This document shows positions 42,960-55,665 of a stretch of DNA of 64,000 nt, piece after piece. Below the pieces are notes generated by a model. It saw nothing but the letters and a program-made list of their open reading frames with translations. It was not told the origin of the DNA and searched no databases. Within the stretch, counting starts at the first letter, position 1. Each line of letters opens with the position of its first letter. The stretch is taken from NCBI GenBank assembly GCA_012861695.1, contig JAAOOA010001148.1:62001-126000 (forward strand), read 5' to 3'. A program made the translations under genes and the position numbers. Source of the DNA: Trematomus loennbergii. Its lineage: Eukaryota; Chordata; Actinopteri; Perciformes; Nototheniidae.

Positions 42960-44400
42960 ACTGGAGCTTGTCTTATACGAAGATTGTACTTTTCCCTTTT
43001 TTTGTGTTTTTAGGTTTTTTCCTATATTATTGTGTTTTTTCTCTCTTAAAGAAATGTCCAGCTACGATGTTGAAATTATTATCCTATTGAAAGTAAAGTC
43101 ATGACGTTATCAAAATCAGGTTTTATGACCATTTTGAACGCATTAAATAAAAACATAAAATGGAATCAAATGTTGAAAAAAGGTAGGAAGTTTAAGTCAA
43201 AAGATGCAACTCAATTTATAACAACAAGAAATATGTAAAAACATGTTTATTACAACAAATACAGTGATGTCATAATAAAGGTATTAATGCTTAAAACAAG
43301 GTTATTGATCAGGGTAATAACTTGAATGATATGAATTGTTTTAAAGTCTCGTTGCATTTTTTTCACCACCTCCAGCGGTGTAAAGTAACTAAGTACGTTT
43401 AATCAAGTACTGTACTTAAGTACAGTTTTGAGGTACTTGTACTTCCCCTTGAGTATTGTCATGTTATGCTACTTTATAGTTTTACTTTACTTAATTTTTG
43501 GAGGCAATTTTGTACATTTTATTCCACTAGATTTTTTTAACAAATGAAGTTACTAGCAACTTTGCGGTAATGCATTAAAATATAGACTAAAAATCAACCA
43601 GTACGGACCCAACGTGACACGGGTGTCACATGCACTTTAAATGTTCTGGAAAGTTCCTTATACAGCTTTAGCCTTTATTTTATCTCATGAAGTCCCTAAG
43701 TGACACACTGAACAGTCTGGTGGGTCCTGGGCCAGGTCATGTGACTTTGTGTCCCATAACAACATGTCCAAGATGTCCATGTGCCAGACTAACACATGTG
43801 ACAGAACTAGCTACATTTCAAAAGCTTTTGTTGTTGTTGCTAAAGGTAAAATTCAAGCCATTTAAGAATTAAAATGCTTACATAACATGTCCTTTATTAC
43901 ATTTAACCTGTTGTGGAAACATTTCTTGATCAAATTGATATGAAACAAATGAGATAAATATCGCTGTGACACTGGTTTCACATCGGGACTTTAACCCTAC
44001 ACTTTCACAGTAAACCCGGAGTGACATATATGCTCAATTACAAATATGATTATGATCTGCTCAGTTAATTTAGCTGATTCAATTATATTTAGTTAATATA
44101 TTCTTTATTCTTCAATTCAAGAATGTTCAAACTAATTTAAACCAAAAAATCATCCTCATTAATTAAGTTATAAATAAGAGTTGTTTTACCATTAAAGCCC
44201 AATGTGACATATATGTCACATTGCAGATATTTGACACTAGGGGGGGTTTCTTGTGTTTTAGGTGGTCTATTTAGTCTAAATTATGTTCCTCTTAATTTCC
44301 CCAAAAGTAGAAATGGGTCCGGGTTCTTATGGGTTAAACCAGGACTTGTACTTGTAACAGATAAATAAAAATGTTGTTTATTTTAGTAGAAATAAAATCT
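42960..44400. other. Intergenic, no recognised gene
   Basis: AT-rich. It holds the TACTTGTACTTCCCC-type repeat at about 43375-43530. Duplicate-like CAATGTGACATATATGTCACATT near 44200 is a short perfect inverted repeat. No credible frame is seen. Confidence 0.5.
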
Positions 44401-46339
44401 GAGCTCACAGAACATTCCTGTTTAATACACACAGTTAAAGGTAATTCACTTCAGAAACACTTTTTGTTATATTCCATGGAATGCTCTTAACATCCTGATA
44501 GCAATGAATACATTAAATGCTTTGGCAATAAATATATGCAAATATTTCATCTGTGGAAGCCGTGGCGCTGTAAAAAGCACGACCAATCATCTGCCTCGGC
44601 CCGCGGCAGATAATTGGATGGCCTACCTGCCTGTCAGCCTTCCATCTGTGCACAAACTTATCTCGTGCTCTCATTGGTCATGTGCGCGTTCGTGTGTGTT
44701 GGAGGAGGGGCTCTGTCAGGAAGTCTGAAGGAAGGGGCAGATTTTTTTCGGTTGTGTACTTTCAAATTCTAGCTTACTCGAGCTAGTTTCTCCATTCTTA
44801 CCTACCCTACCTTTAAGCTCACACACACACTATTGTATGGACATATACTGTATGTTCACCTGTTTCTCACAAATAATAAAAAATTTAGATTATGAGCTCA
44901 AAAAATTAACTAAACAGGGAATATGAAAGAACTCACCACATTTACAGAGGAACGGTGTTTTTCTGCGCGTAGCCGTTCTCCCATCGTCCAGAAACACTCT
45001 TCATCAAAGCTCCACAGTTTCCGTCAGATGGAGTATAAACAGCTTTGCCTGTTTTCCAGTATCTGAATGAGGATAATGTCTGGTCCGACCACACCCACAT
45101 GTCCCTGAAGAGGCCAACCCACACTTGCTGGTCCCGGCTACTTCCCTGATGATCTGATACTCTGCATCATTCCTCACACTGGCCAGGTCTGTGTAGAATT
45201 GTCTGCAGTGGTCTCGAGCAGCAATCCAGGTCCTAGCATTTGCAACGTGCACGTACTGATCTCTACCTTGTTTTCCTCCTATGAAGAAAACCACAAGTTT
45301 ATCGTTTTTGTGTGTCTCTCTGTGTATTAGAAAGACTGGTGCTGATTGTTTTGATCCTTAAAGACGCCTTGTGTATACAGGCTTTTTGGGGTTTCCCTTC
45401 TACTGCGTTATATTGGTTTGTGTGCATGTAAATGGTCTGCAAAGGCTAAAACCCCTGCCTGAAACGCCTCCATTGGACTCCTTTGTTTACGTCTGTAACA
45501 TAGTGACATCACTATGTAACACTCATTCTCCTATTGGCTAGCGCTCCAACACATTGTACGTGATAGGCTAGGGGCGGGACATCTCTAAGCGGTTGACCAA
45601 TCTCACAGAACCGGCCAGCTAACCAATCAGAGCAGACTGGGCTCTGGTTTCAGACAGAGGGTGAACAGAGGTGCTGCAGCACAGGCAGTATGATAAAAAT
45701 AAAGAGCTTTTTGAACATTAAAGCATGGAAACATGTCACAGTAGAGGCACACATTTGAAATTGTGTGTGTGTGTGTGTGTGTGTGTGAGTGACTCCAGAA
45801 TCAAAGTGTCACTCACCATCAAAGCAAATTGAAAGTTGTGTGTGGTGCACTCTCTGACAAACAGTGTCCCGTTGTTGAAGGCTCCACAGCTGAAACCAGT
45901 ATCTTTTTGCATGTACCAAATTAAATACTCTCTTTCTCCCTTCTTGTAGAAATCTTTTTCAGTTATGGACCAGTGCCACCTCCGCTCCCCTTTCATGAGT
46001 CCTATCCACACGGCATCATCGTACTGGCCCTCAACAGATCTCAGCACTGTTTCAATATCTCCCAGGTCCTCTATGGTGGCAAGGTCGAGACAATTCTCTC
46101 TGCAGAAACTCTGAGCCTCTCGCCAGGTTTTCTTTCTTTAAATAAGACAAACTCAGGTTGTTGGTTGAGTACACATGAAGACAGAGAGCACAGCGCTGTG
46201 GGAGAGAGCCATGGAGATACATTTCAACTGAAAATACAATAAACATACTCAAATTATATTCAATTACACTTTTATATTTTAAGAGCCATTTAAATTATGA
46301 TTTGAATTGATTAATTTAGTTAGTGCATGATTAAGTTAG

Positions 46340-46810
46340 TGTTAGGATGCGTGGAAGGGTAGGACCCAAATGCAGACTATCAAAAAAGGTAAAGGTCTCG
46401 AAACAAAAAGCGAGCTTTATTTTAAAAGCTGAACAAAAACATGGCATGAAAAATGGGTTGTACAAAACTGACCGTGACCAACATGGAGGGAGACAGGAGA
46501 GACAACCGTGACTGACATGGAGGAAGACAGGAAAAACCAACAATGAACCGACAAGGCACACAGGGGAAGACAAGACTAAATACAGAGAGGGGTAATCACA
46601 AGACGAGACACAGCTGGGGTAAGGGAGGCAGAAACACAAGGGCAACAGGTGAACACAATCAGACAATCAAACACACCAGGAAACTAAGACAGGAAGGCAA
46701 ACACAGGAAGAAGGAACAGAGAAGACACAAGGAGGAAAACATTTCAAAACAAAACAGGAAACCAGAGACAGAAAAAGACAAGACAAACACAACACAGACA
46801 GATCGTGACA
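46340..46810 (-). repeat. 3' LTR (minus-strand element)
   Basis: 471 bp, TGTTAGGATGCGTGG to GATCGTGACA on the plus strand. About the same as the 48362 copy, apart from a few indels. Confidence 0.88.
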
Positions 46811-46820
46811 TAACCCCCCC

Positions 46821-47813
46821 TCAAGGGACGGATCCCAGAGGTCCCAAAAAACATAGTCCAACATTTCCAAAAGGGTGGGTGGAGGGGGTCCGGAGGACGG
46901 GCCCGAAAGGGGTCCCGGGCGGACGGCCCGGGGGCAAGGCAGAGTCCAAAAAGGGGCGAAGGCCACGGCTGGAAGAATCAGGGGGCCGAGCCCAAAGACC
47001 GCGGCACTCAGGGGCCGGGCTCGAGGGCGAACAAGAAGGCGGGCGACGAGACAGCTCCGGAGGCCGGGCAGGAAGGCGCTGACGGGACAGCTCCGGAGGA
47101 CGAGCAGGAACCAGTATCGGCCGGACAGGAACCGGAGCCGACGGGACAGGCGTAGACGGGGTCCTGAACATGACATGGGCTGGTGTCGACTGGACCCCCA
47201 ACGGAACAGGACACAGAGTTGGCAGGACCCCCGGTGGAACAGGTGTCGGCGGGACCTCCAACAGGACAGGACACAGAGTTGGCAGGACCCCTGGCAGGAC
47301 AGGTGTCGGCGGGACCCCCAACAGGACAGGACATGGAGTTGGCAGGACCCCTGGCAGGACAGGTGTCGGTGGGACCCCCAACAGGACAGGACATGGAGTT
47401 GGCAAGACCCCCGGCAGGAGAGTAGTCGGCGGGACCTCCAACATCACAGGACATAGGGTTGGCAGGACCCCCGGCAGAAGAGTAGTCGGCGGGACCCCCA
47501 ATGGGACAGGACATGGAGTTGGCAAGACCCCCGGCAGGAGAGTAGTCGGCGGGACCTCCAACATCACAGGACATAGGGTTGGCAGGACCCCCGGCAGGAG
47601 AGTAGTCGGCGGGACCTCCAACATCACAGGACATAGGGTTGGCAGGACCCCCGGCAGTAGAGTAGTCGGCGGACCTCCAACATCACAGGACATAGGGTTG
47701 GCAGGACCCCCGGCAGGAGAGTAGTCGGCGGGACCTCCAACATCACAGGACATAGGGTTGGCAGGACCCCCGGCAGAAGAGTAGTCGGCGGGACCCCCAA
47801 TGGGACAGGACAT
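46821..47813 (-). CDS. Repeat-rich reading frame in the LTR element (20-residue units)
   Basis: A frame of up to 330 codons built on about a dozen 60-bp units (47170-47880). Because 60 is a multiple of three, each unit adds 20 residues, and two minus-strand frames are open: Pro/Leu/Val-rich (PPTTLLPGVLPT) or Gly/Ala-rich (GGPADYSPAGGP). A downstream Pro/Arg/Ser-rich region extends to 46821. It lies where gag continues in relatives. It could be a translated, expanded gag linker or a non-coding minisatellite. The GC content stands out from the AT-rich surroundings. Confidence 0.35.
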   Translation of the reverse strand: MSCPIGGPADYSSAGGPANPMSCDVGGPADYSPAGGPANPMSCDVGGPPTTLLPGVLPTLCPVMLEVPPTTLLPGVLPTLCPVMLEVPPTTLLPGVLPTPCPVPLGVPPTTLLPGVLPTLCPVMLEVPPTTLLPGVLPTPCPVLLGVPPTPVLPGVLPTPCPVLLGVPPTPVLPGVLPTLCPVLLEVPPTPVPPGVLPTLCPVPLGVQSTPAHVMFRTPSTPVPSAPVPVRPILVPARPPELSRQRLPARPPELSRRPPSCSPSSPAPECRGLWARPPDSSSRGLRPFLDSALPPGRPPGTPFGPVLRTPSTHPFGNVGLCFLGPLGSVP

Positions 47814-48361
47814 GGAGTTGGCAAGACCCCCGGCAGGAGAGTAGTCGCGGGACCTCCAACATCACAGGACATAGGATTGGCGTCGGCCGTAGAGCCAACA
47901 GGAGACGAGCCAAGGACTGCTGGCTTTCAACTAAGGCTCGCATCATCTGCTCATGTTGGCCCAGAAGATTTCCCTGATGAGAAATGGCGTGCTGGACCGG
48001 AACAGAGGCCGGAACCATGGCTGCTGGGGCTGGAACCATGGCTGCTGGGGCCACGGCTTGAATCCTGGCCTTGCGTCTCCTAGAGACCTCCTGGAGGCTC
48101 CGTGGACCTCCTAAGGCAAGGCTGGATCCCGAGAAGGGGTTTGAGGCTTGAAGCTGGCACTCAGGGCTGCTAGTAAAAACTCTTGAGAAATTCAGGCAAA
48201 GAGCTCCACAGCCATGGCACATTATCCACCTCCATTTGTGCTCTTTTTTCTTTTTCCACTCCACACAGTATAAAGACATCGAAGGGAGTAATCCAGAGAA
48301 AGCAATTCAGCATCAAAATCAAAAACATAATCCGCTGGGTCCATAATTGGTCGGTTCATTA

Positions 48362-48836
48362 TGTTAGGATGCGTGGAAGGGTAGGACCCAAATGCAGACT
48401 ATCAAAAAAGGTAAAAGGTCTCAAAACAAAAAGCGAGCTTTATTTTAAAAGCTGAACAAAAACAAGGCATGAAACACATCGGTTGTACAAAACTGACCGT
48501 GACCAACATGGAGGAGACAGGAGAGACAACCGTGACTGACATGGAGGAAGACAGGAAAAACCAACAATGAACCGACAAGGCACACAGGGGAAGACAAGAC
48601 TAAATACAGAGAGGGGTAATCACAAGACGAGACACAGCTGGGGTAAGGGAGGCAGAAACACAAGGGCAACAGGTGAACACAATCAGACAATCAAACACAC
48701 CAGGGAAACTAACGACAGGAAGGCAAACACAGGAAGAAGGAACAGAGAAGACAAAAGGAGGAAAACATTTCAAACAAAACAGGAAACCAGAGACAGAAAA
48801 AGACAACACAAAACACAACACAGACAGATCGTGACA
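48362..48836 (-). repeat. 5' LTR (minus-strand element)
   Basis: 475 bp, from TGTTAGGATGCGTGG to CGTGACA, followed by the GTTAG target duplication. Confidence 0.88.
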
Positions 48837-49734
48837 GTTAGTGATTGGTTTGTTAACTGATTAATGTAGTAATTGATTGAGTTAATGATTGGTTAATTGG
48901 TTGGTTTGATATCTGGAGGAGAGAAACTGTGTATAGAAAATCAAAAACATGCTGCAGCTGAGAGAAACTATAGTATTGTGACAAATGATCATTTACATCC
49001 TTGTAAGTCACATTGGTTTGTCAAACGAAAGCTAATGTTTATTCAGAGACTGTTCACTTAGAGAAAGTAAAAGGAGTTACACTTACCTGAAAGTAGAATG
49101 AGATTTAGAATCCAATCCATAACTCTGATGAGGCGGAGAAAGCAAGATTTAGTTATACTGCAATACAATTGTTGAAAGACTGAATTTAACAGACAAAGTT
49201 CAAGATTGAAAAGTGGGATTAGCTCATGAAATAGTTGACCAAATGCCCAAAAATGATAGCATGAAGAGTTTTATTTTTAACATATTGAGATTTAATATTA
49301 AAAAGATGAACAACTGATTTACCTGACGTATGCTAAGTCTTCACTGGTCAATTGTTGATTGCATTGTCTGTGTCTTTTCTTCTTAAAAGTAATATCTATG
49401 TTATTTGTTCAGCTCTGAATCCCTCTCTCCTCTGTGATCACAGGGCTATATGGTTATGTAGTTTGAACATACATGAATACGTGGGTTGAGTTCGCATCAA
49501 GTGTCTCATATCCATATACAAATGTTTCTTCCTCTTATGTAAAACGTGTGACCTCTGGATCATGTTAAATAAAAAGATATAGGGCTTGATTACCGACGAG
49601 CCCTGGTAATGTTACTCAAATGGATGGAAATCTTTTTTATTGGTAGGTGCTTGTAATATTATTATTCAACACAACACAATGCAGTACAATGTTTTGGGGA
49701 AATAATTTCCTAGGCCCATAAATTTGAAGTTTTT

Positions 49735-50315
49735 ACTGCCCTCGCTGAGCACAGGTGTGCTTTGTCTCCTTATTCCTGCCTGTTGGCGTCAGCTGATAGA
49801 GGTGTCTTATTGCTTTGCCTGATCTATCTGTGCACAATGTTGATTATTCTCTTGTCACCAGCTAAATACAAGGCTCTGGGGTAGAGACCTTGAGGATTGG
49901 TTGGGATACCGCCGTGTCAACTTCTGGCTGCAGCAAATGTCTTTGTCAATTCTCCATCCGTAACTTCAAATAAATCTTCAGTGCTTGCCATCAAGCTCAA
50001 GCTCTCCCCGTGTTTCATTGTGTTTCGACTACATGCTCCAGAAGTTTCCATTACACAATGCAACACCCTATAATTAGCATCACGTAAGTTAACCATAAAG
50101 TCAAAATCCACACTTATTGTTTCCCACCAAAGGATATTTGTTAACATGGGGTAAATTAGCCCAGTTACAAGTGTTAAAACGTACCTATTGAAGTCTATCC
50201 TTTAGGCAAGGCAAGGCAAGGCAAGTTTATTTATATAGCACCTTTCAACACAAGGCAATTCAAAGTGCTTTACAAAAATGAAAGACATTAAGAAAATGGC
50301 ATTTAAAACAGTCAT
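49735..50315 (+). repeat. LTR-like fragment and retroposon tail, second copy
   Basis: Nearly identical to 37720-38320. The junction at 49721-49735 (AGGCCCATAAATTTG) preserves the target site that is occupied by the palindromic element at 3584-3590 in module A. Confidence 0.6.
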
Positions 50316-50323
50316 TAAAAAGC

Positions 50324-53023
50324 CAACCCGGTATCACGGCAAGACGTGAACATGTGACGATCTACCATGCTGGGAGACGTGAATATGTCACGGTTTCGTC
50401 CCTTCAAACGTGACAGTTACACGGTATTGTTAACATGGCCCAACCAGTGGAGAAATACCCGGAAGTGCCTAGCAAATGGTCTACCGCGCCTATTGGTCGG
50501 TTTTTATTGTCAAAATGAGATGTTTTTAATTTATTTTTTAATCATCACACTTGATTTCGCCGATTTTCTTGTTGCCCTAGCTGGTCGACACCTCTTTTAG
50601 CAGAAACAAAGGCTACATTAATGTATTAAATCGATGTTAATCCATGTGTGTGGAGGTGAGGATGTGGAATTAACGGACGTGACGTTGTGTGATTGCGTTT
50701 TTACAAACTCTTCAACTACAACCCTAATTATATTTTAAAACATTTTAGAAGGCCTCACGAAATACTTTAATGTAAATTAAAATGTAAATGTGAAGGGGTG
50801 TGTGTAATGTGGTGATTGACATTATTCACCCACGGATCTATGGGTTGGGGGTATTGTTCCGCACGGACATTTTAGTTAAACGGACTTACTGTTGATGTGA
50901 AATCCGAAAAAAAATACGTTATACACCATAACGGTGCACAGCTGATATAAAAGGACTTGTCGTTTTTAAAGATATTACTGATTTTCTTTGAATATAAGAA
51001 TGTAAATACTGAGTTGAGAGAATAGTCAGGGGATTTGGGTGATGGGAGACACATCTATGGATTCAGAATTTCAATAGCTTACTGTTAAATGACGGATATA
51101 CCTTTCTGTCTGTGATGTTTTACAAATCAGATATTATAAGTAAAACATGTGAAATAATATAGCAATATCCTGTACAATTATGTGAAAACATGAATAAAAC
51201 TACACATCTTCAGATGTTATACATACACAAGTGTCCTACACTAATAATACAAAGTTATTATGGCTGTGTGTACCTTGTGTGCACCGCCTAGTGGTTAAAG
51301 CACGTTATTGAATTAGTTGTGTATATGATATGTCAATGATCCTTAGAAAATCTTGAAATCTTGAAAGGGATATGCAAAATAGCCATTATATACAGTCTTT
51401 AATTAACTATTAGTAGAGAATAACGAGTAATGAATATACTTTATAGGGATCTGCAGATAAATGTTTAGTCTTCTCAAGCAGCAACTATCAAATATCTCTC
51501 CTGATTGTTGGCACTTGACAATCACCTTTCCCTGAATTTTACTCAGGTGTAACTAAAGCCTGATTTAAGGGTTGTTTATATTTCACATCATTAATCAGAA
51601 TCTGCAAAGTAACTAAAATATAATGTAGTGGAGTAAAAATACCAGGTTAACCTCTGAATTGTAGTGGAGTAGAATTGCTGTTTTGTTTAGTAATGGATAT
51701 TGAATATGGAATAAAGGTTTTGACAAGACCTGGTGTAACAATAATCAAAAAGGACATTAAAAGAGCTCCAGATGTCAATGATCTAAACAAAACAGCACAC
51801 CTGAAATGTATATTAAATACTTTATTAAGGGCAGTGAATTAGTTTTTTCTGTATGTTTTTCAAATCAGTGTTATACAGTAAGTGTCATAGACAGTGTTAC
51901 ATTGCTATTATTATCCTTAAAATATATATAAAAAAAACCATTTATGATCTTTTTTTTTGGGTGGTTTACTAATGACAGTTAATTCTGTTTCTGCTATTGA
52001 TGGTTTCATTTTTGTGAAAAATAATAAAATAATAAAATTCAATAACGTGCTTTAACCACTAGATGTGCCTTTCTATCAGCTGTGCACCGTTATGGTGTAA
52101 ATACAGCCTATCTACCAATTGGATCAAATATAAAAGTCAGCCGAATTAGTATTGATACTGCAAGGAGACGTATTGTGTGAAAATAAATGTAAGATGTTGT
52201 TTAATTGCTGATATATTTATGATCCACGTCACGTTTTCAGTTTTGGCGGCAGTGCTTCCTGTTTGTCCAGAAGTCTTCTCATCAGGGCTCTATAAATACA
52301 GAACTACGGCAGATATGTCATATTTAATGCAGCCGAACCGTGTATTACAATGCCGTTATGTGATGACCTCCAAAGAGAAAAGCAAGCAAACTCGGAATAA
52401 AGTATTATTATTTTTTTTTAAATGTTTTCGGATTTCACATCAACAGGAGTCCGGTTAACTAAAATGTCCGTGCGGAACAATACCCCCAACCCATAGATCC
52501 GTGGGTGAATAATGTCAATCACCACATTACACACATTCCTTCACATTTACATTTTAATTTACATTAAAGTATTTCGTGAGGCTGTCTAAAATGTTTTTAA
52601 ATATAATTAGGGTTGTAGTTGAAGAGTTTGTAAATTGCGTTGCCTGGCAACGCAATCGCACAACGTCACGTCCGTTAATTCCACATCCTCACCTCCACAC
52701 ACATGGATTAACATCGATTTAATACATTAATGTAGCCTTTGTTTCTGCTAAAAGAGGTGTCGACCAGCTAGGGCAACAAGAAAATCGGCAAAATCGAGTG
52801 TGACGATTAAAAAATAAATTAAAAACATCTAATTTTGACAATAAAAACCGACCAATAGGCGCGGTAGACCATTTGCTAGGCACTTCCGGGTATTTCTCCA
52901 CTGGTTGGGCCATGTTAACAATACCGTGTAACTGTCACGTTTGAAGGGACGAAACCGTGACATATTCACGTCTCCCAGCATGGTAGATCGTCACATGTTC
53001 ACGTCTTGCCGTGATACCGGGTG
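50324..53023. mobile_element. Long inverted-repeat DNA transposon, 8-bp target duplication
   Basis: The termini CAACCCGGTATCACGGCAAG and, in reverse, CACCCGGTATCACGGCAAG are flanked by TAAAAAGC (50316-50323, 53024-53031). The arms of nearly 1 kb (50324-51310 and about 52025-53023) pair with indels. Parts of the inner arm (CAGCTGTGCACCGTTATGG) are also found at 35498 and 60577. The interior is AT-rich and has no transposase. MuDR-like or hAT-like by duplication length; the family is uncertain. Confidence 0.8.
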
Positions 53024-53099
53024 TAAAAAGCAAAGATAATAAAATAAACATTAAAATGAAAAATACATGACTAAAAGTTACAGTGCAGTTTAACATTAC

Positions 53100-54005
53100 A
53101 TTATCACAACAAAAAACACTCCTGCAGTAAAGATCTGTTCCTCTCGGGTTGCGTTGCGGGCCCACATGACAGTGACAGGGGAACCATTGCTCAGATTTGC
53201 CACTGAGCAAACAAAAATGATCAAGAGGGAGCAGGAGCGCCTCATCTACCGATCTACATCCCCCCCTACTCCCTCCCTTTTTTAATTTAATGTGTTCTCA
53301 TTGTTCCCCCTTTTCCCCTAAGTCCATGTAGTCTTCATGAATGGGTTTTCTCCAGGTGTTCTGGGTTTTTCCAACAGTCTGAATGTTTCAGCATAAAAAA
53401 ACACCGGGGGGGGGGGGGGGGGGGTGGTGGTGCTAGTGGAGCACGCTTACAGTAATTGCGCCGCATATGAATTGTAATGCTTAATGGGATAAAGGTGTGC
53501 CGCATTTGCGCTTCGGGTGAGGCCCCCTCTGCAAGACGAGGCCCCCTCCGCGATGTGAGGCCCCACGTGATCTGCGTGTAGGGAGGGGCGGGCCTGCTTA
53601 TTGTCTTAAATGGAATAAGTAAACTGTTTACTGTTTTAAATATTTATTAAGTAATCACAATTTTGATTTGAAACTAGTGATAGAGACCGTAAACTTATAA
53701 AGAATATGTTTGCTGGAAGTGATACCGAGTTAATGAAGTGATAGGAAGATTATTTTCTCATTAACTTCTATAAAACCTGATGTGTTCAACCAGAGGAGAC
53801 GCCCCCTCTTGGATAGAGAGAATGCACATTCAGGGAAGTTGCAGGATAGACCAGAAAGATAATAATTCACTGCATAAACACATATCAAAAATAATAACTG
53901 CAACATAAGGATAATGATGTGTTGCTGTATATCAAGAAAGTCACCACAGGATTATAATTCAGACACATTTTAGATTGCACACAGTCATTGTTAATATTAC
54001 AATTG
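53100..54005. other. Intergenic, G-run and CpG-richer patch, no gene
   Basis: A G run of about 19 bases lies at 53406-53424, followed by GAGGCCCCCTCYGC-type repeats at 53520-53570. No credible frame or known element is seen. Confidence 0.5.
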
Positions 54006-54434
54006 TTAGTTTTGCTTTGTAGTTTTTACAAAAGATTTCCACTGTAACTCCGTAACATTCACACCCTTCTCCGCCAGCTTCTTCTTGATCTGAAATAGAA
54101 AATAGAAAATAAAGAAATTAAAAGCAAAGCTCACAATATGTTTTTTTTTCAGGAAAATGTGCAAGAAATTCAGGAAAATAATAATAAAATAAAACTTAAA
54201 CTTAAATTGTACATGTCTATTGTTGAATTGTCTTAGTATGGTAAACAGATATGAAATATTATACACCAATGTACTGTATGTCGTACAATTTTCGTGCAAA
54301 AATAAGGCTGCATACTTTTTTCTTTCAGTATGTACTGCAACTGCACTAGCATGCAGAATACACACAATTGGGAACAAACGTCTTACATCTTGAACCTCTT
54401 TCTCATTTATCCGTCGCAATTTTTGCCGCATCAT
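54006..54434 (-). CDS. Small spliced reading frame (43 aa), function unknown
   Basis: Exon 1 (54434-54387) reads MMRQKLRRINEKEVQD and meets a GTAAGA donor in phase 0. Exon 2 (54089-54006) follows TTTCTATTTCAG, begins IKKKLAEKGVN and ends at TAA. The joined product is highly charged and helical, like the end of a larger coiled-coil protein. Further upstream exons may exist, although exon 1 has an ATG in TTAAATGATG. The intron (297 bp) is AT-rich. The family is not recognised, and a chance pairing of splice-like signals is possible. Confidence 0.35.
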   Translation of the reverse strand: MMRQKLRRINEKEVQDVRRLFPIVCILHASAVAVHTERKKYAALFLHENCTTYSTLVYNISYLFTILRQFNNRHVQFKFKFYFIIIFLNFLHIFLKKKHIVSFAFNFFIFYFLFQIKKKLAEKGVNVTELQWKSFVKTTKQN

Positions 54435-54567
54435 TTAAAACTCACCTACTATATTTGAACAATATATTATAGGGCCATATCTATACAAAACATGTCTCAG
54501 AAGTGTTTTGATCAAAATACCAAATAAATCACCCATGCCTCATACCCCTCTATTTCAGCCCTGTTAC

Positions 54568-55394
54568 CATGGGCGTAATTTCCACTGGGGACAGGGGGGA
54601 CATGTCCCCCCCACTTTTCAAAATCCCATTTGTGTCCCCCCACTTTTTAAATGTGTTTATTATTTATTTTTTACGCAAGCGGTCATCGTCAAGGAGGAGC
54701 GTCTGTGTGTGTGTGGCACGAGCGCATCTTGTGAGAGAGAGATAGAAAGAGAGAGAGAGGGGGTTGTTGTTAGCATTTGGTGCTAGCTCGGAGCTAACGG
54801 AGATTAGTAGCTGTTTCAACAATAAGGAGAGGGAGAGCTCTTTCCTGTCGGACTTTGAGAGACTGAGAGAGAGACAGACAAATATATAGAGAGAGAGAGA
54901 CAGAGAGAGTTACGTGGGTTGTTGTTAGCATCTGGTGCTAGCCCGGAGCTAACGGAGATTAGTAGCTGTTTCAACAATAAGGAGAGGGAGAGCTCTTTCC
55001 TGTCGGACTTTGAGAGAGTGAGAGAGAGACAGACAAATATATAGAGAGAGAGACAGAGAGACAGAGAGAGAGACTGAGAGAGAGACTGAGAGAGTTACGT
55101 GGGTTGTTGTTAGCATCTGGTGCTAGCCCGGAGCTAACGGAGATTAGAAGCTGTTTCAACAATAAGGAGAGGGAGAGCTCTCTCCTGTCGTAAAACAGGT
55201 TCACATGGATAGGATACTAGATAAGTGTGCACACTCATTATATACACTACACATTTTTCTTGGATTTGTTAACACTATAGTCCCTTATATATTTGTAGAA
55301 AGGCAGGAAATGGAATTAAATAGAGAAAATGTTTCATTGCGGAGGACCCCCTGTTTTGTGTCCCCCCACTTCTCAAACCAAAGTTACACCCTTG
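54568..55394. mobile_element. hAT-like non-autonomous element, complete copy
   Basis: The left end CATGGGCGTAATTTCCACTG and, in reverse, the right end CAAGGGTGTAACTTTGG are flanked by CCTGTTAC (54560-54567, 55395-55402). Inside, three tandem units of about 160 bp carry TTGTTGTTAGCATCTGGTGC and AG-rich tracts. It is a relative of the truncated copy at 1-937, which holds one unit. Confidence 0.8.
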
Positions 55395-55665
55395 CCTGTT
55401 ACTAAATAATAATAATAATAATACATTACATTTATAAAGCGCTTTACAAGCAAGTAAAGTAGAAACAAAATAACAACAAAAGTAAAAAGTGCTAAACTAG
55501 GTGGAATAAGGGCGAAGGGTTAGTGGATTAGGAGTTGAAGGCAAGAGTGAAAAGGTGAGTTTTGAGGGATTGTTGAATGATGAGAGAAACTGCTGATTCT
55601 GGGTCCTTAGCTTCAAATGTAACCCGAGCTGCGGTGGCCACGCCCCCTTTAGCGCAGGCAAGCAG

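Larger units (their letters stand above)
46340..48836 (-). mobile_element. Non-autonomous gypsy-like LTR retrotransposon in lectin intron
   Basis: The LTRs at 46340-46810 and 48362-48836 run TG...CA when read on the minus strand and are flanked by GTTAG (46335-46339, 48837-48841). A purine-rich run adjoins the 3' LTR (GAGGGGGG at about 46813-46820). The interior starts with a gag-like ATG region (about 48325 downward, with HQGNLLGQHEQ, a motif seen in fish gypsy gag) and then becomes a 60-bp minisatellite. No pol is present. Confidence 0.85.
44937..49120 (-). pseudogene. C-type lectin-like gene, copy B (LTR element in intron 1, frameshifted)
   Basis: Same three-exon layout as copy A: exon 1 49120-49087 (signal peptide), exon 2 46227-45817 (CTL domain 1), exon 3 45278-44937 (CTL domain 2). 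Splice signals are intact. Exon 2 is three bases shorter than the expected 414: single losses lie near 46133, 46206 and 45840. In exon 3 the frame runs to WENGYA and then ends early at an in-frame stop. A 2.5-kb LTR element sits in intron 1, between exons 1 and 2. As in the other copies, the product would be a secreted lectin-like protein. Whether copy B can still be expressed depends on checking these indels. Confidence 0.72.

Noticed and set aside
44504..44728. Frame of 74 codons repeated at 57645-57926
   Set aside because: It is repeated because the lectin 3' flank is duplicated. The composition is poor. A reverse-strand last lectin exon here is possible but unproven.
46543..47724. Plus-strand Arg/Gly-rich frames in the LTR element
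   Set aside because: They are antisense to the gag-like orientation and arise from the 60-bp minisatellite.
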